Assembly: GCA_964019135.1 (NCBI GenBank) | Contig: OZ025260.1 | Location: 32,172,254 to 32,236,253 of the forward strand | Origin: Arenicola marina | Taxonomy: Eukaryota; Annelida; Polychaeta; Arenicolidae | Reading direction: 5' to 3' | DNA length: 64,000 nucleotides | Shown: piece by piece, positions 36,988-48,670 of the stretch | Layout of the letters: the number at the start of each line of letters is the position of its first letter | How positions within the stretch are numbered: position 1 is the first letter of the stretch | The notes under the pieces: model-generated | What the model saw: only the letters and a program-made list of their open reading frames with translations | Database searches by the model: none | Told to the model about the DNA's origin: nothing | Translations under genes and position numbers: made by a program

Positions 36988-37495
36988 GTTGTTAGACAGT
37001 AACAAGGGATTTCTGATTTGGACTAAGACTTTTCGTATCCATAGTTCGAGACTATAATTTAAAAGTTGTTAGACAGTAACAATTGATTTCCTATTTGGAC
37101 TAGGACTTTTCGTATCCATAGTTCGAGACTATAATTTAAAAGTTGTTAGACAGTAACAATTGATTTCCTATTTGGACTAGGACTTTTCGTATCCATAGTT
37201 CGAGACTATAATTTATAAGTTTTTGGACAGTAACAATTCATTTCCGATTTGGACTAAGGTTTTTCGTATCCATAGTTCGAGACTATAATTTTAAAAGCTG
37301 TTAGACAGTAACAAGGGATCTTCGATTTGGACTAAGGCTTTTCGTGTCCATGGTTCGAGACTATAATTCAAAAAGCTGTTACAGTAACCAGGGATCTCCA
37401 ATTTGGACTAAGGCTTCCATAGTTCGAGACTATAATTTAAAAGTTGTTGGACAGTAACAAGGGATTTCCGATTTGGAGTAAGGCTTTTCGTATCA
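36988..37495. repeat. 77-bp tandem array
   Basis: About six and a half copies starting at 36988, 37065, 37142, 37219, 37297, 37375 and 37443, with core GTTGTTAGACAGTAACA, ATTTGGACTAAGGCTTTTCG and TCCATAGTTCGAGACTATAA. Central copies are the most alike. One 3' unit is shortened to 68 bp. Confidence 0.92.
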
Positions 37496-40358
37496 GCATC
37501 GATCGTCACAAAACTAATTTGTAATATTTGCGAGTAGGGGTTATAATAAAAGGGATAATAAAACTTTGTTGCGTTTCCCAACTTTTCTCTTATTCCTGTT
37601 TTGTTTTTGTTTTAGCGTCTCCTATATGACCGAGATAATTAACCGCGTGTTATGAAACAAGGTAAAATATGACTTCCGGTTGTTACGGTGGTATCGCGGT
37701 GTTATGTAACTTATTGTAATTGAGTGTACTTATCGGTTCCAGTATCCTTATTCGTCGGTGCCCCAACGCACCGAAAAAGCTCTTACATGACGATAATGCC
37801 AATCAAATCAAATGCAAGTTTGCTCTAAAATGTAGATCATAATGAAAACACTGAATATTCATTATTGCGTAATGAGAAAATTGTCTAGGTTGTAAGTAGG
37901 AGGATTTAGGGACGCCCCATTTAATTGGGGGGGGGGGGTATATTTTTTTCCCATTTAGCAGAGATTATTGTTTTCGTCAAAGTGAATTTTTATATTTATT
38001 TTTATATTTCAAGCATCTCGGGGAGTAACGTGCCCCTACGAAGGAAACTTGGTATATTTAGCCTGTATACAGACATTTGCATTAAAGGGATGGAAACCAC
38101 ACATCGGCGGCTTGGGCTCCGTAGGTCAGCATAGCACACTCGGTAATGGCCGCTGGCACAACCTGGGCCACGGAGTGACCTCCAAACTTCCACTGATGGC
38201 AATTTGCAAAAACGCAATGGTGTTTGATGCACTGAGGTTATTTGGTGCATCAACCGCCACTTCAAGCTTTTCTATTTTTCTTTTCTGTTTTTCTTTTTTC
38301 ATTAAAAATTAAACACTACTTTTGCCAAACGTTGAGTCGGCTGAAAAATATATTTAGATACAAATTATTAACCAAATTTGAGTCGGTGAAAATTTATTAT
38401 TTGCATTGCTTATGTACAATATAAAATATAAATAAACAGGAGCAGAAAGTATGCTACAGTGGTCATGATAAGTCACAGTAGCTAGTAAAGTAAGGACTAG
38501 GCACAGTGAAAAGCAGCCATGAGCTCTTATATAGATATAGCAGAAAGCCCGGTTTCAACTGCCATACCATATAGGACTACTTGGTGTCCAATTTTTGGGG
38601 GATACGAGAATGAGGCCTAATACTTTAGTAAAACAAAAACTTCGAGCAAGCCGCTTCAACCGCAGGCACTGCTTATTTCGTTCTAGTATTAAACGTGTGG
38701 CACGACCATCGCATTATCTTCACGATGCAACGTCGCTATCTAGAACAATGCTAGCAATATATTATACACGTGCAACATTTGTCAACAGGTCTCACTCTAC
38801 TAATACACGTCTTCTGAAATGTTATCAGAATGCAAAAGAGATTCCCAAATTGCTGGAGCGTTTGCCACGGGTTCAGGGTTCAGCGTTTGCCACGGGTTCA
38901 GAATGTTTAATACTGTATGCCGATACCTTGTGTATTTTCCTTTTCAAACTACACTTCGTCTGAAATAATTGTTACATATGCCGTTCAGCGCAATTGTGTT
39001 AAATGCCTCTCGCCCACCGGCACGTCCGCCAGATTTGTCGTCTACGACTGGCTTATTTATATTGATATCACCGGAAACAAGATATCTCACCGTTGAAATA
39101 AGGTGGTGGGGCCGATATAGGAGTGGCGGGCAATCTATCTACGTCGAGAACTCCTCGTTATTTTGTGTCCTGTATATGCAACTAAAAGCACATCCACCTT
39201 ATGCTGTGCACTCTCGAAGCACATTAATTACTCCCTGTCTAAGGGCCCATACATTTACACGTAGGTGTCTGATATGGGCACAGACTGACAGTGAGATACG
39301 TATGCCACTAAGATAAGTATACACAGACAGTCTAGACTCGTCCAGGTTACACAAGGGAAATTGAACATGTTCTCCAAGGTGATCGACTGGTAAATTTGCT
39401 TAAGCTATCAGCCATTTTTTTCAGCTATACCTGTGTTATTATATGGAAGATGTTCATATATCTTGATATATTTAGGGCATATTTTCACTAGTGTACAATT
39501 AATGTTGATATGGAAGACTATATCAGTTGCACAAAGATATTGACCACATACTACTTGTTTACTTCCGTATGAGTAATTATTATTTAAAAAAACAAACACT
39601 GTTAATTAGCATGTTTGCAGTCGGCCATCTTGGTTGACATGGTTTCTTTCCCTTAAGCCAATGTTACGAAACAACAATCGTGATTGAATATCATTTAAAG
39701 ACCGTCACAACCGTATTCTATCACATGCATTATGCATGGGCTGATCTATTTATAGCCATGGCCAGGGAGAACATAAAAAGTGAACAGGTAGACTTGGATT
39801 CTTTCAGCCGTCGCCGTGATTTAAGCAGAATATTGCCCATACGCATAACTTGAGATGACAAAGGCCATTACATCGCTAGTCTTAACCTAAGTATATGAAC
39901 AAGATAAAAGGCAAACATCTATATCCATGGCTCACGGTGATTACTCGGAATACATCCACATTTTCAGCAGATCTCGCAAGTACGTGATCTTGGCGGCTAT
40001 AGCAACTCGTGATCTCGTAGGAGGAAGTCAAAGGAAGATTCTCGACGAGGCTCAAGACTATTAAATGCACGATTGATTATATATAAACAATAATCCCGGA
40101 TTGCAGTCGTAGTCTTGGGGGCACCATGATTCGGTGTCAGCATGGACGCCGTAATATTAACAACACAAATGCCCCATTGTATTCAGGCCGCTAAACAATG
40201 CCAGGATAATACTATTGTTTCGCCTCAGGCCCTCTGGGTAAACTCCTACCTACATGGCTGCCGGTCAGCATGAAGGGAGGGAGGGAGGGAGGGAGCTTGG
40301 GTGAAACGAGAGTAGGGGAGGTGGGGTGGGGTGGGAGGGGGTGCACCCCACGAGTTGA
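37496..40358. other. Intergenic and likely growth-factor 3' UTR
   Basis: No exon recognised. A G run lies at 37927-37938. A 20-bp direct repeat (TTTGCCACGGGTTCAG) occurs near 38861 and 38885. Directly after the growth-factor stop codon (read leftward) are the G-rich tract 40315-40341 and a (GGGA)n tract at 40273-40296; both are C-rich on the mRNA sense strand. Confidence 0.5.
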
Positions 40359-43300
40359 CTACAAGAGGTCTCTGTCCCCTAGGCGTTTGATAGCGGAGCT
40401 GGAGCCGCCGCTGGCTGCGCTCAGGTTATCCTCGTCCGCCTCAGGAGTTGGACATCTCCCGTTCTGAATGCTGAACTCGCCATGATCGCATTGCGGTATG
40501 CCGCAGCCCTGGCTCTTCATGCATCTGCAAGGATCAACCAAGCGAGAGGTAACATCCTAAAAGCTAGGCGTTAGCTAAAAGCTAGGAATTCACATAGGCA
40601 GTGTGCCTGTTTTCCAATTGCCAATAAAATATGTTTAAACTAACATCCTAAAAGCGATGTCCATATCTGTATAAGTCAAATATATATATATATATATTTA
40701 TTGGGCCAAGGCAATCGGCTGGGACAATGATGAAACGTGTCTGCAGCTGCAGGAGCCCGGGGCGCCAAGCCATGACCTGTTAGTTGGCCTGCCACTTATG
40801 CCATTTATTGATGGAGCTAGAGGCGGGGTGGGGGGGTGGGGAGGGGGCTCTCTACGTAAAGTCTGCAGAATATGCAGGATATCTTTTCATGGATGTTTCC
40901 TATTCTAGTGTCGGGGTCTATGGGAATTGGTTGGTATTTGGTAGGGCGCTATAAGCGGTTAAGTCATTTCGCTTTTTAATGGTGCCCAACGACGGGAACC
41001 ATTTCACACTGCTTTTATCGAAGAAAAACATGATATTGGGGTCTTTATCCTGCACAAACGTAGACATTTGCACGGGGTGAGCCTCTATACATGGAACGGT
41101 CTAAGGCAAGTGTAAACATGAAGAGTGGGAGTGTAACAAAGGGCCAGTGTTTATTGAGCGAAGCTCCCTCAGTCAAACAAAACAAACATAGACCGTCTAA
41201 CTATGCATTCATTTATTATTTCACTTATTATTTCGCCTTCATATTAAAAAAAAATGACTATAGGGATAATAATCATAATAAAATCATGGTCCATGTGACT
41301 AGGTGACTAAGGAAGGATAACAAACGCCCATGCTATGTGCGAAACCAAAATAAATGTGCGATATCTTACACCAACTCAGATTCCGGTAGGGTTTCTTGAC
41401 CCCTCTTGATGCGTCGACACTGTCCGTTTCTATGACCATTGGACTTGCAGACGCAAAGACACTGCATCGTGCGCTTGTCTCGTTGAACCGTAAACAGGCT
41501 AGGACAAGGCAGACATCTGTGGCGAAAAGACAGGAAAGAAGTTAATATTACGGTATTCATTCAAAATATCTAAGTAATTGATTCGGCCCGTTTATTGAGA
41601 TACATAGTAATATGCAATAATTAAGAAATGCCAAACTATATATAGATTATTAATTATTATGCGTATATAATATCACGCAGCGACTATAAACGGTGAAATT
41701 TATGTGTGAACTAAAATCACCAACTCTTCCAGTTTGGAATCCGCGGCGCTTTCAAGTATATGTGTGCGTTATTATTGTTTGGTGATATAACTCAACAGGT
41801 CACTGACGCTGTAAGAGGGGTCCTCTTCCTGCACTCGCACTCTGTGTGATTCTCAAACGTCTGGTACTGAACTATATGAGAGTTCGGTTTCAATTCGCCG
41901 TCACCTATCACATCGAGAACCTAGAATAAGATATCATGGGAGTAAATACACGTATTTTCTTTGGATAGCCATTTAGCGGTCTAATCACGTACACACATAC
42001 ACAACACGCTGGTATGTTTATGCCAGATATAAATGTGTCGTTGTGTGTATTGGCCATGTGGTACGTGTATGGCTAATATAGTTGTAAAAGACTGCAGTTA
42101 CACAGTCTCGGCAGTATTCGACAACGAAATCTACCTTTTCTTTAAAAAAATACATTCCAATTATGACGACCATGATATGGTGATTCCAAATGATAAATAA
42201 CATTTCGGTTTGTATGGACTCTTAGTTAACCTAACATAACAATATGTCTCAAACAAACGTGAAATGTTTACCCCAGCCTTCATGAAATCACAGAACAAGA
42301 AAGTACGGCCAAGAACAAATTGGCAAAAATTGAAACGCACCGCCATTATTCACAAAACATATTGGTCTGATAAGCGCTTTCTGCCAACCACTGTATGCAA
42401 CACATCGGTTTATTTATCTTTAATACCAGAGTCCGTAATGGATTACAACGAGATTAGGCAGTGGGTGCCGGCGAGACAGGTGACTTTGCGCTATCATGAA
42501 ATACCACAGGTAATCGAATGTTTATAATTAACGGGGAAACTCACATAAAATGCCTGAGTGATGTTTACAACACTCTTTGGCTCGCAGGAGGAATTGGCAT
42601 CGCAACACCCGGTTTCGCGACTGCATTTGTGTACCACGGTACACCGCGGACTGAACTCCTTGGTCGGGTCCTTCACAATGTCTCGGATGTGAATTAATTT
42701 GGGTACAGGCTCTTTGCATGATCCCCACTGCGTCACATATTCCAGATGGGAAAATGCCTTTTTCAGATCTGAAAAGAACAAAACAAACAAATAACGTTTC
42801 AGACAAGAAGTGCTAGGACCGTGTTATCTGTCCAGTGTAGGGGATGTTCTTAATTATGTCTGAGACGCGCTATTCCGCAGAAGGTAATTTGTCATTCCGT
42901 CATCATTCAGACAAAAAACTCATTAGGAATTCATATCATTGCATTGTTTCGATGGTCAGAACACATAATGTTTATCGAGGATTATATATATCAGCTCCAC
43001 ATTTGACCACCGGAAATGCCCACGTTGTTGTGCCACATTTAGATAGGAGATTATCAGAATGTTTCTGTACAGTGCCGTAATGCCGTAGCAATCACATTGG
43101 GACAGTGGTGCCACCTGATATAAAGGAAAACCACAAGCGTAACAAGTAACAACACTCTGCCCTCCACGCACCGGTCACGCTGAGTAGCGCGTAGTATTGT
43201 ACTACGCGGCATGCGGAATTCCGTTACTGTAATGAGATGACAAGAACCGAACATCCCCCATTGGACCTGTGGGCAGAGACGCAGATCCGAACCTAGCATG

Positions 43301-46300
43301 AGTCTGCCCCTTACGACCACCATTGGTTAGATATTCGCAGACTAAAGTAACGATCCAATAAAATATCTCGTTACAAGAAAAATGTCACATACTTGGTCTA
43401 CTGACTGTCTTCTCAACTAACCAAATTATATCCACATCAATATCAGTCAGATGCCAATTTGTCGATGGTCATTAATTGCAACGAACTAATATTTAGTCAC
43501 AGCCAGAACCTCAGAGGACTTAGTTAAAGCTTGACGAATTGAAACTATAGACCACATAAACGCAGATCGATGCATGGTATATGTTCAGCAAGTCTCTACG
43601 CATAGTCAGAGACACTTCGCAATATGGACACTTAATTGCTGCATGTTTGTGGTGACAATGTGAATGTTTCCTCGGGTGACTACCGGGTGTAGAATCCATC
43701 AAGGGCGCCGAGGGCGCTGATAAGGCCGATTTGGGACGCGCACGGATTGCCGCCACCGAATAGCCAAATCAATGCCGAATATTGGGCGGTTGTACGGAGA
43801 ACTTCCTCTGGACAGGTGTCGTTTGTCTTTCCGCCACCACGTGGCACTCCTCGTGTGACGTCACAGGAATCTTGCACCCGGCACATCAGAAAGTTCGGTT
43901 GTGTCCCGAAACACCTGGCTACCGTCGGGTCATTCTGCTGCCGTATGAAAACCTGCACCCATATTTAACTCATATTTAACCCATATTCCGAATAGTGCGA
44001 TGCTGCCCTCTATAGTGGCCGAGTAAATCAAAGTCACCCTTGCGTGGAGGGTAGAATTCTGTAAGTGTTACTCAGGAGTAATTCTGTCCCCATACAGCAT
44101 GTGATTCACTAATATCAAGAATTGTTGTTTTCATATCCATAAATAATCTTTCATCGACAATTTATGAATAAGTGTACGGGCGGCCCGTCATAGTGCCATA
44201 TGTGTTTTATGAATAAATGTACGGGCGGCCCGTCATAGTGCCATATGTGTTTTATGAATAAATGTACGGGCGGCCCGTCATAGTGCCATAGATCTATGTG
44301 TTTTATGAATAAATGTACGGGCGGCCCGTCATAGTGCCTTATGTGTTTTATGAATAAATGTAGGCCTACGGGCGGCCCGTCATAGTGCCATATGTGTGTC
44401 TTCGACATTTGGTATCGAAATAAAAATCCCGACCAACCTGGCTTCATTCATCAGTCACCAAGTGTGCTTGACTTGAACAATAAACAGACTGAATTGTAAT
44501 ATGTATATAAACTGGTGCAGGACCTTCTACCACAAAACCCTAGCGCAATTGGTAAGTGGGCTGAGCTGCAAATCAACAGGTCGTGGGTACGAACGCTAGC
44601 ACCTGTTAATCCAAGCCTATTTCGTTGTCTCGGTGGGGCTTCGTGGCCCGATTTAGTGCACAAAGGCGACGTAAGACACCAACATTTCATTGCTACCACG
44701 ACATATTGCAGTTATTATAGTTGGCATAACCAGTGCAGGGGCGGATATAGGGGGAGGGGGTGGGTACGGGGTTGCAACCCCCCCCCCCCCTTGGGAACCC
44801 TGAACACACACTGTTGAAGTCTGCTTCTCCGAGCACCCCGCCCCCCCCCCCCCCCACCGGTCGCAAGTTTTCAGAGAGCAAACCCCCTCTTAACAAATTC
44901 CTAGATCCGCCCCTGCAGTGATACAACATGCATAAGTCTACCGTCGATCTTTATATACGGGAAGAAAACATTAACATATAAGCTAGGAGGCTATAAACGA
45001 GGTGAAGAAGTGTTAGTATATCACACACTATAATTTGCTAGTGACATAAATGTGCCTATCCACGACCACTTCTTCAAACAGGTGAAGATCAACAGTACAG
45101 ATTCATTACCGTAATACAAACTTCCATTAGGCCCACGGTAGTTACTATCACCATCAAAACCCAATATAGTGCATAGTACTTATCAGTTTTCTTCGTGGAA
45201 CGTTCTCGGTTTCTCGGTTGTCACAGCTTTTTAGGTAAGGATCAATACATTTCTGGAGTGAAACGGCTGACATTATTCATTTCACCCCAAATTACATTTA
45301 CGCCGAAGCAAGGGAAGAATTTTATTTCATTGCATTTGGGTGCAGTGAGGTAGGAGCGGTACGAATCCACAAGTCATTAGTCTAGATTAGAAGTGAAAAT
45401 TACTTATTGTAACTTTTAAAAGAAGCTTCCACGCGATTAGGGGTAAGTGAAACTACCCCGTAGATCAGAATGGTATAGGAAATGAAGTTGGGATGTTTGG
45501 AAGAGGGGTGAGCGGTCGGGCGTGAGGGTGGTTGGGGGTGAAGGTGTGGGGTGGGTGGCTTGAGGGATTGGGGGCTGGCGTGGAGGTGCAGGCATAATGC
45601 TTAGATAAAGCAATCAAAGTCCGACCCTACACCGATAATACAGCGTGATGCTCGCCGCCAACCATAATTACGCCTACGAGTGATCCAATTTGACCATAAG
45701 CCAGCAGCTAGTACTGAACCCGAACCTCCCTAATAGGGAGACATGTTGTAGAGACTAGCTTACAGGTGAAAGTGATCGTAGAAGACACATTTATCTCACC
45801 TGCCTGTGTGTTGGCCAGGCCGTGTGAGGAATGGAAGCCCGAGGCCCGGTGCCACGTTTTATCCAGCTCATCTGGCTCTACCACCGGATCCGGAGCGTCC
45901 TTCTTGCCCTTCCGACAATCGTCGCGATTTTTGCATTTTTTCCCCTTTTTTCTGCGCTTTCGATCGCGCTTTCTCGCTCTTTGCCTTTTCGCATTCTGTC
46001 GTCGCTCCTTATCCCGCTCCCTCTGCCGTTTTTTCCATTGTTTCAGCCTTTGCTTCCTCTGTCTCTCCAACATCCTCTGCTTACGGGAACTATCACTGCG
46101 ACTTCGAATGTGTCGGTGCGCATGCGCAGAAGAAGACAGATTAGACGGCCATGACATTGGAATGTGATAATTGAGGTCCTCGGGTGCCTGGTCCAGCTGA
46201 GCCAATGCCTCACTAACGGTATCATTAAACCTACGGCGGCTACGCGGGTATGTACCTTTACTTAAGGAATGGGCCGGAGAGTAAGCCATCGTGTCATCCA

Positions 46301-46487
46301 GCCCCACGCGGGTTCGGGACCGCCTCAAGCCGCCCCTGGGGACTCCCGACTGGGACGCAACCAAACTGTCGATCGTCTCATCGTCCAAGTCGTTATCGTA
46401 GAAGATGCGCAGGAAGTCGTGGTAACTCCGAGCTTTCTCCATCTGCTCAGTGAAGTAGTTTCTTGACACCGAATGCCACTTGAACTC
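40359..46487 (-). CDS. PDGF/VEGF-family growth factor with basic N-terminal region and heparin-binding-like C terminus (5' end missing)
   Basis: Secreted cystine-knot growth factor expected to signal through VEGFR/PDGFR-type receptors. Minus-strand exons: 46487-45800, 42768-42545, 41920-41808, 41516-41370, 40524-40359 (TAG). All four junctions keep frame, giving 445 residues from an acceptor; the signal-peptide exon was not found. Residues 55-60 (RRSRTR) and 82-86 (RSRRR) look like furin sites. Residues 135-196 are extremely basic (KQWKKRQRERDKERRQ). The cystine knot has C247, C272, C278, C284, C285, C291, C332 and C334, with PRCTVVHKCSRETGCC as signature; the first spacings (25, 6) equal those of VEGF-A. 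Residues 343-392 (CLPC...F-T-V-Q...CLCVCK...C...C) resemble the VEGF-A heparin-binding module. N-glycosylation motifs include NSS, NIT and NHT. No break was seen. Confidence 0.9.
40681..40860. repeat. AT microsatellite and G-rich tract in growth-factor intron
   Basis: A (TA)n run at 40680-40697 and GGCGGGGTGGGGGGGTGGGG at about 40820-40840 lie in the last intron. Neither shows a gene. Confidence 0.6.
43680..43949 (-). CDS. Orphan coding-like exon with four or more cysteines, unknown family
   Basis: A minus-strand frame of about 89 codons follows an AG acceptor (GGGTGCAG then GTTTTC) and ends in TAG at 43682-43680. It contains CFGTQPNFLMCRVQDSCDV, TCPEEVLRTTAQYSALIWLF and GGGNPCASQIG. Codon use looks coding and no ATG opens it. 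It lies between growth-factor exons whose shared phase (1) it does not fit, so it is not an ordinary internal exon of that gene. It could be the last exon of a nested gene, an alternative terminal exon from another donor, or a relic. The family is not recognised. Confidence 0.4.
   Translation of the reverse strand, partial: FIRQQNDPTVARCFGTQPNFLMCRVQDSCDVTRGVPRGGGKTNDTCPEEVLRTTAQYSALIWLFGGGNPCASQIGLISALGALDGFYTR
44156..44397. repeat. 45-bp tandem array with palindromic 6-bp insertions
   Basis: Five copies of a unit containing TACGGGCGGCCCGTCATAGTG, starting near 44175, 44220, 44265, 44316 and 44367. Spacings are 45, 45, 51 and 51. The two longer units carry six extra bases that form palindromes (ATAGATCTAT and GTAGGCCTAC). 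The repeated peptide HIWHYDGPPVHLFIK on the minus strand follows from the repeat. Confidence 0.92.
44515..44690 (+). repeat. tRNA-headed SINE with common tail
   Basis: CTAGCGCAATTGGTAAGTGGGCTGAGCTGC, AACAGGTCGTGGGTACGAACGC (B-box-like), CGTTGTCTCGGTGGGGC, and the tail GTGCACAAAGGCGACGTAAG then ACACCAACATTTCATTG. Confidence 0.65.
44736..44915. mobile_element. hAT-like MITE, second copy
   Basis: A 180-bp element with the left end CAGGGGCGGATATAGG and the right end CCTAGATCCGCCCCTG in inverted orientation. The inverted match may extend outward to CACTGCAGGGG. The interior is dominated by poly(C) runs and shares AGAGCAA(C/A)CCCCC and TTCTC(C/T)(A/G)AG with the copy at 23348. Confidence 0.75.
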
Positions 46488-47480
46488 CTGGTGAGAAAAA
46501 AGTAAATAGACGTAACAGCAATGAACTCGTTAGCGTTTATATCAGAGTTTGCCATTTTCCACTGATGTAGTTCATCAACTTTAACATCTGGTGAGTAAGG
46601 AAGCATGAATATATTGATTGCGTCAATTTAAAGGTTATATTTTAGTACTCAAGATATCGCCAAGGGAATAAACTACAAACTTCGGCACAATAACTTTAAA
46701 TAAAAAATATATCGTCCTTTTGGGTTCAAATTAAATAAAATATCCAACTTATGCGACAACGAATTCACATATGCGTCTAAAGATATGTGATATGTTAAAC
46801 GGTCTGTCCGTGGTTGGAAGAATACACCTGATAAAATAATAAAACCCAGAAATAATAAGTTGGCTGCCTTAAAATCCTCCCAACGAAAATCGACTTAAAG
46901 AATAAAACGAGTGAGCGAAGAGTGGGTACTATATATAAGGCAAACATTAGACATAGACCCATTAAACATGTTAACGTGTCTTTGCCAAAGCAGTATTTTA
47001 CGAAGACTTTAATCCTTTTATTGGATTAAATGTTTGCACTGAGTCTCTGGGACAACGCAAATGTCACACTTTTTTTCAAATTCTTCTTTTTATTCTCCGA
47101 AAAGCGGCATATAACACAATATCTGTACACAAATATGCAAACATACTAACCTCACATTTTAGTATCAGCTATTACATCATATATTGGGCCCCACCTGGCT
47201 TAAAAAACTCCCTGGCTCTTCCCGATGTTTCTGCCACTCTGCTCTCTAGCTCGAAATAGTATTTTATAGGCCGACTTATAGCCGTTACCTTGGGCGTAAC
47301 TCCTTTCCACTTACAAACACATATATGGTATTTGGTAACAATAAAAACAAGATTAATCAGTTCTTTATGTGATGAAGCTGCTCCCAACATAGCAGTCACA
47401 CTACAAGTCTCCCGAATGACGAGTTATTATCTCGTTATTAAGTCACCGATCCGTGCACTCCGCCATGGACTCCCAGTTGT
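46488..47480. other. No gene recognised; expected to contain or precede the missing growth-factor exons
   Basis: The minus-strand sequence upstream of 46487 was searched by eye for an ATG-hydrophobic-GT exon of phase 0. None was convincing here or further upstream to 64000. Confidence 0.4.
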
Positions 47481-47499
47481 GAGTCCCCCTCAAGATACC

Positions 47500-48092
47500 C
47501 GCACTCTCGCCCGCAGTCTCGACCGCACTCTCGCCCGCACTCTCGACCGCACTCTTGCCCACACTCTTGCCCACACTCTCGCCCGCACCCTCGCCCGCAG
47601 TCTCGCCCGCACTCTAACCCGCACTCTTGCTCACACTCTCGCCCGCACTGTCGCCCACACTCTCGCCCGCACTCTCGACCGCACTCTTGCCCACACTCTC
47701 GCCCGCACTCTCGCCCCCACTTTCGACCGCACTCTTGCCCACACCCTTGCCCGCACACTCGACCGCACTTTCACCCGCAGTCTCGCCCGCACTCTCGCCC
47801 GCACTCTCGCCCACACGCTTGCCCACACTCTCGCCCACTCTTGCCCGCACTCTCGCCCACACTCTCGCCCACTCCCGCCCGCACTCTCGCACGCAGTATC
47901 ACCCGCAGCCTCGCCCGCACTCTCGCCCGCACTCTTACCCGCACTCTTGCCCACACTCCGCCCGCACTCTTGCCCACACTCTTGCCCGCACACTCGACCG
48001 CATTTTCACCCGCACTCTCGCCCGCACTCCCGCCCGTACTCTCGTCCGCACTCTTGCACGCAATCTTTCCCACACTATCGCCCGCACTCTCA
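47500..48092. repeat. 12-bp CACTCTCGCCCG minisatellite
   Basis: About fifty tandem units of a 12-mer (CACTCTCGCCCG with variants CACTCTTGCCCA and CACTCTCGACCG). Because 12 is divisible by three, several frames stay open on both strands with four-residue repeats (TLAR/TLAH; ECGR/ESVG). These frames follow from the repeat and are not gene evidence. Confidence 0.95.
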
Positions 48093-48489
48093 GAGATATG
48101 ACTCTTTTATTCTTTGAACCTACAGAGGTTATCGCCTCCCACTGTTTGAAACCGTCTCACGAGGCCGGCGCTGTGCAAATTGACAGGACAAATGTGCCGC
48201 GGATTTGTACAAATCAGTGGCAAGGGGACCCAGCTTAATCATGCCTAATGACACACGTTATCAGGTAAACGAATGAAAGAGTAATCGTTATTGCAACAAA
48301 ATTCAGAGTAATTCTCTGTATTAAGTAAGACTTACGCAAAAAATTTTTTTTTCATTCATGTAATTAATGAGGATTTTTTTAAACTGATTCGGCCGTTTTT
48401 CAAAAATCTTGAAATTGCCCCCCGGTCTCCAGCAGTGGTCTGAGGGGTGGGGGGGGGGGGTGTCCAGATGGGGTAAATGGCGACACGCC

Positions 48490-48670
48490 TTACAGGCATA
48501 TGAGGAAAATCGACCTTCGACATGAACCCAAAAATTCCGACACTGAGGATCTGAAAAAGCGACATCGACACAGATAGGGGCATAGCAAAAGCGGCACTGA
48601 ACGTCGTGAAAAATCGACATTCGACACTGAACATTTTGAAAAATCGACACTGGACACTAAATTCAATTTA
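48490..48670 (-). repeat. Dispersed repeat with internal GTGTCGATTTTTC units, copy 1
   Basis: Read on the minus strand it shows repeated CAGTGTCGATTTTTC, CAGTGTCGAATGTCGATTTT, TTCACGACG and TGTCGATGTCGCTTTTT. A copy in the opposite orientation is at 57160-57345. Family unknown. Confidence 0.7.

Noticed and set aside
44156-44397. Possible CRISPR-like array because of regular repeats
   Set aside because: The units are contiguous without unique spacers, in animal DNA; it is a minisatellite.
45766-46167. Plus-strand frames rich in Phe, Leu and Ser opposite the basic region of the growth factor
   Set aside because: Antisense of the Lys/Arg-rich coding exon; the minus-strand reading has matched phases and a known domain downstream.
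47290-48238. Open frames of 275 and 203 codons with TLAR/TLAH-type repeats
   Set aside because: They are products of the 12-bp minisatellite; comparable frames are open on the opposite strand.
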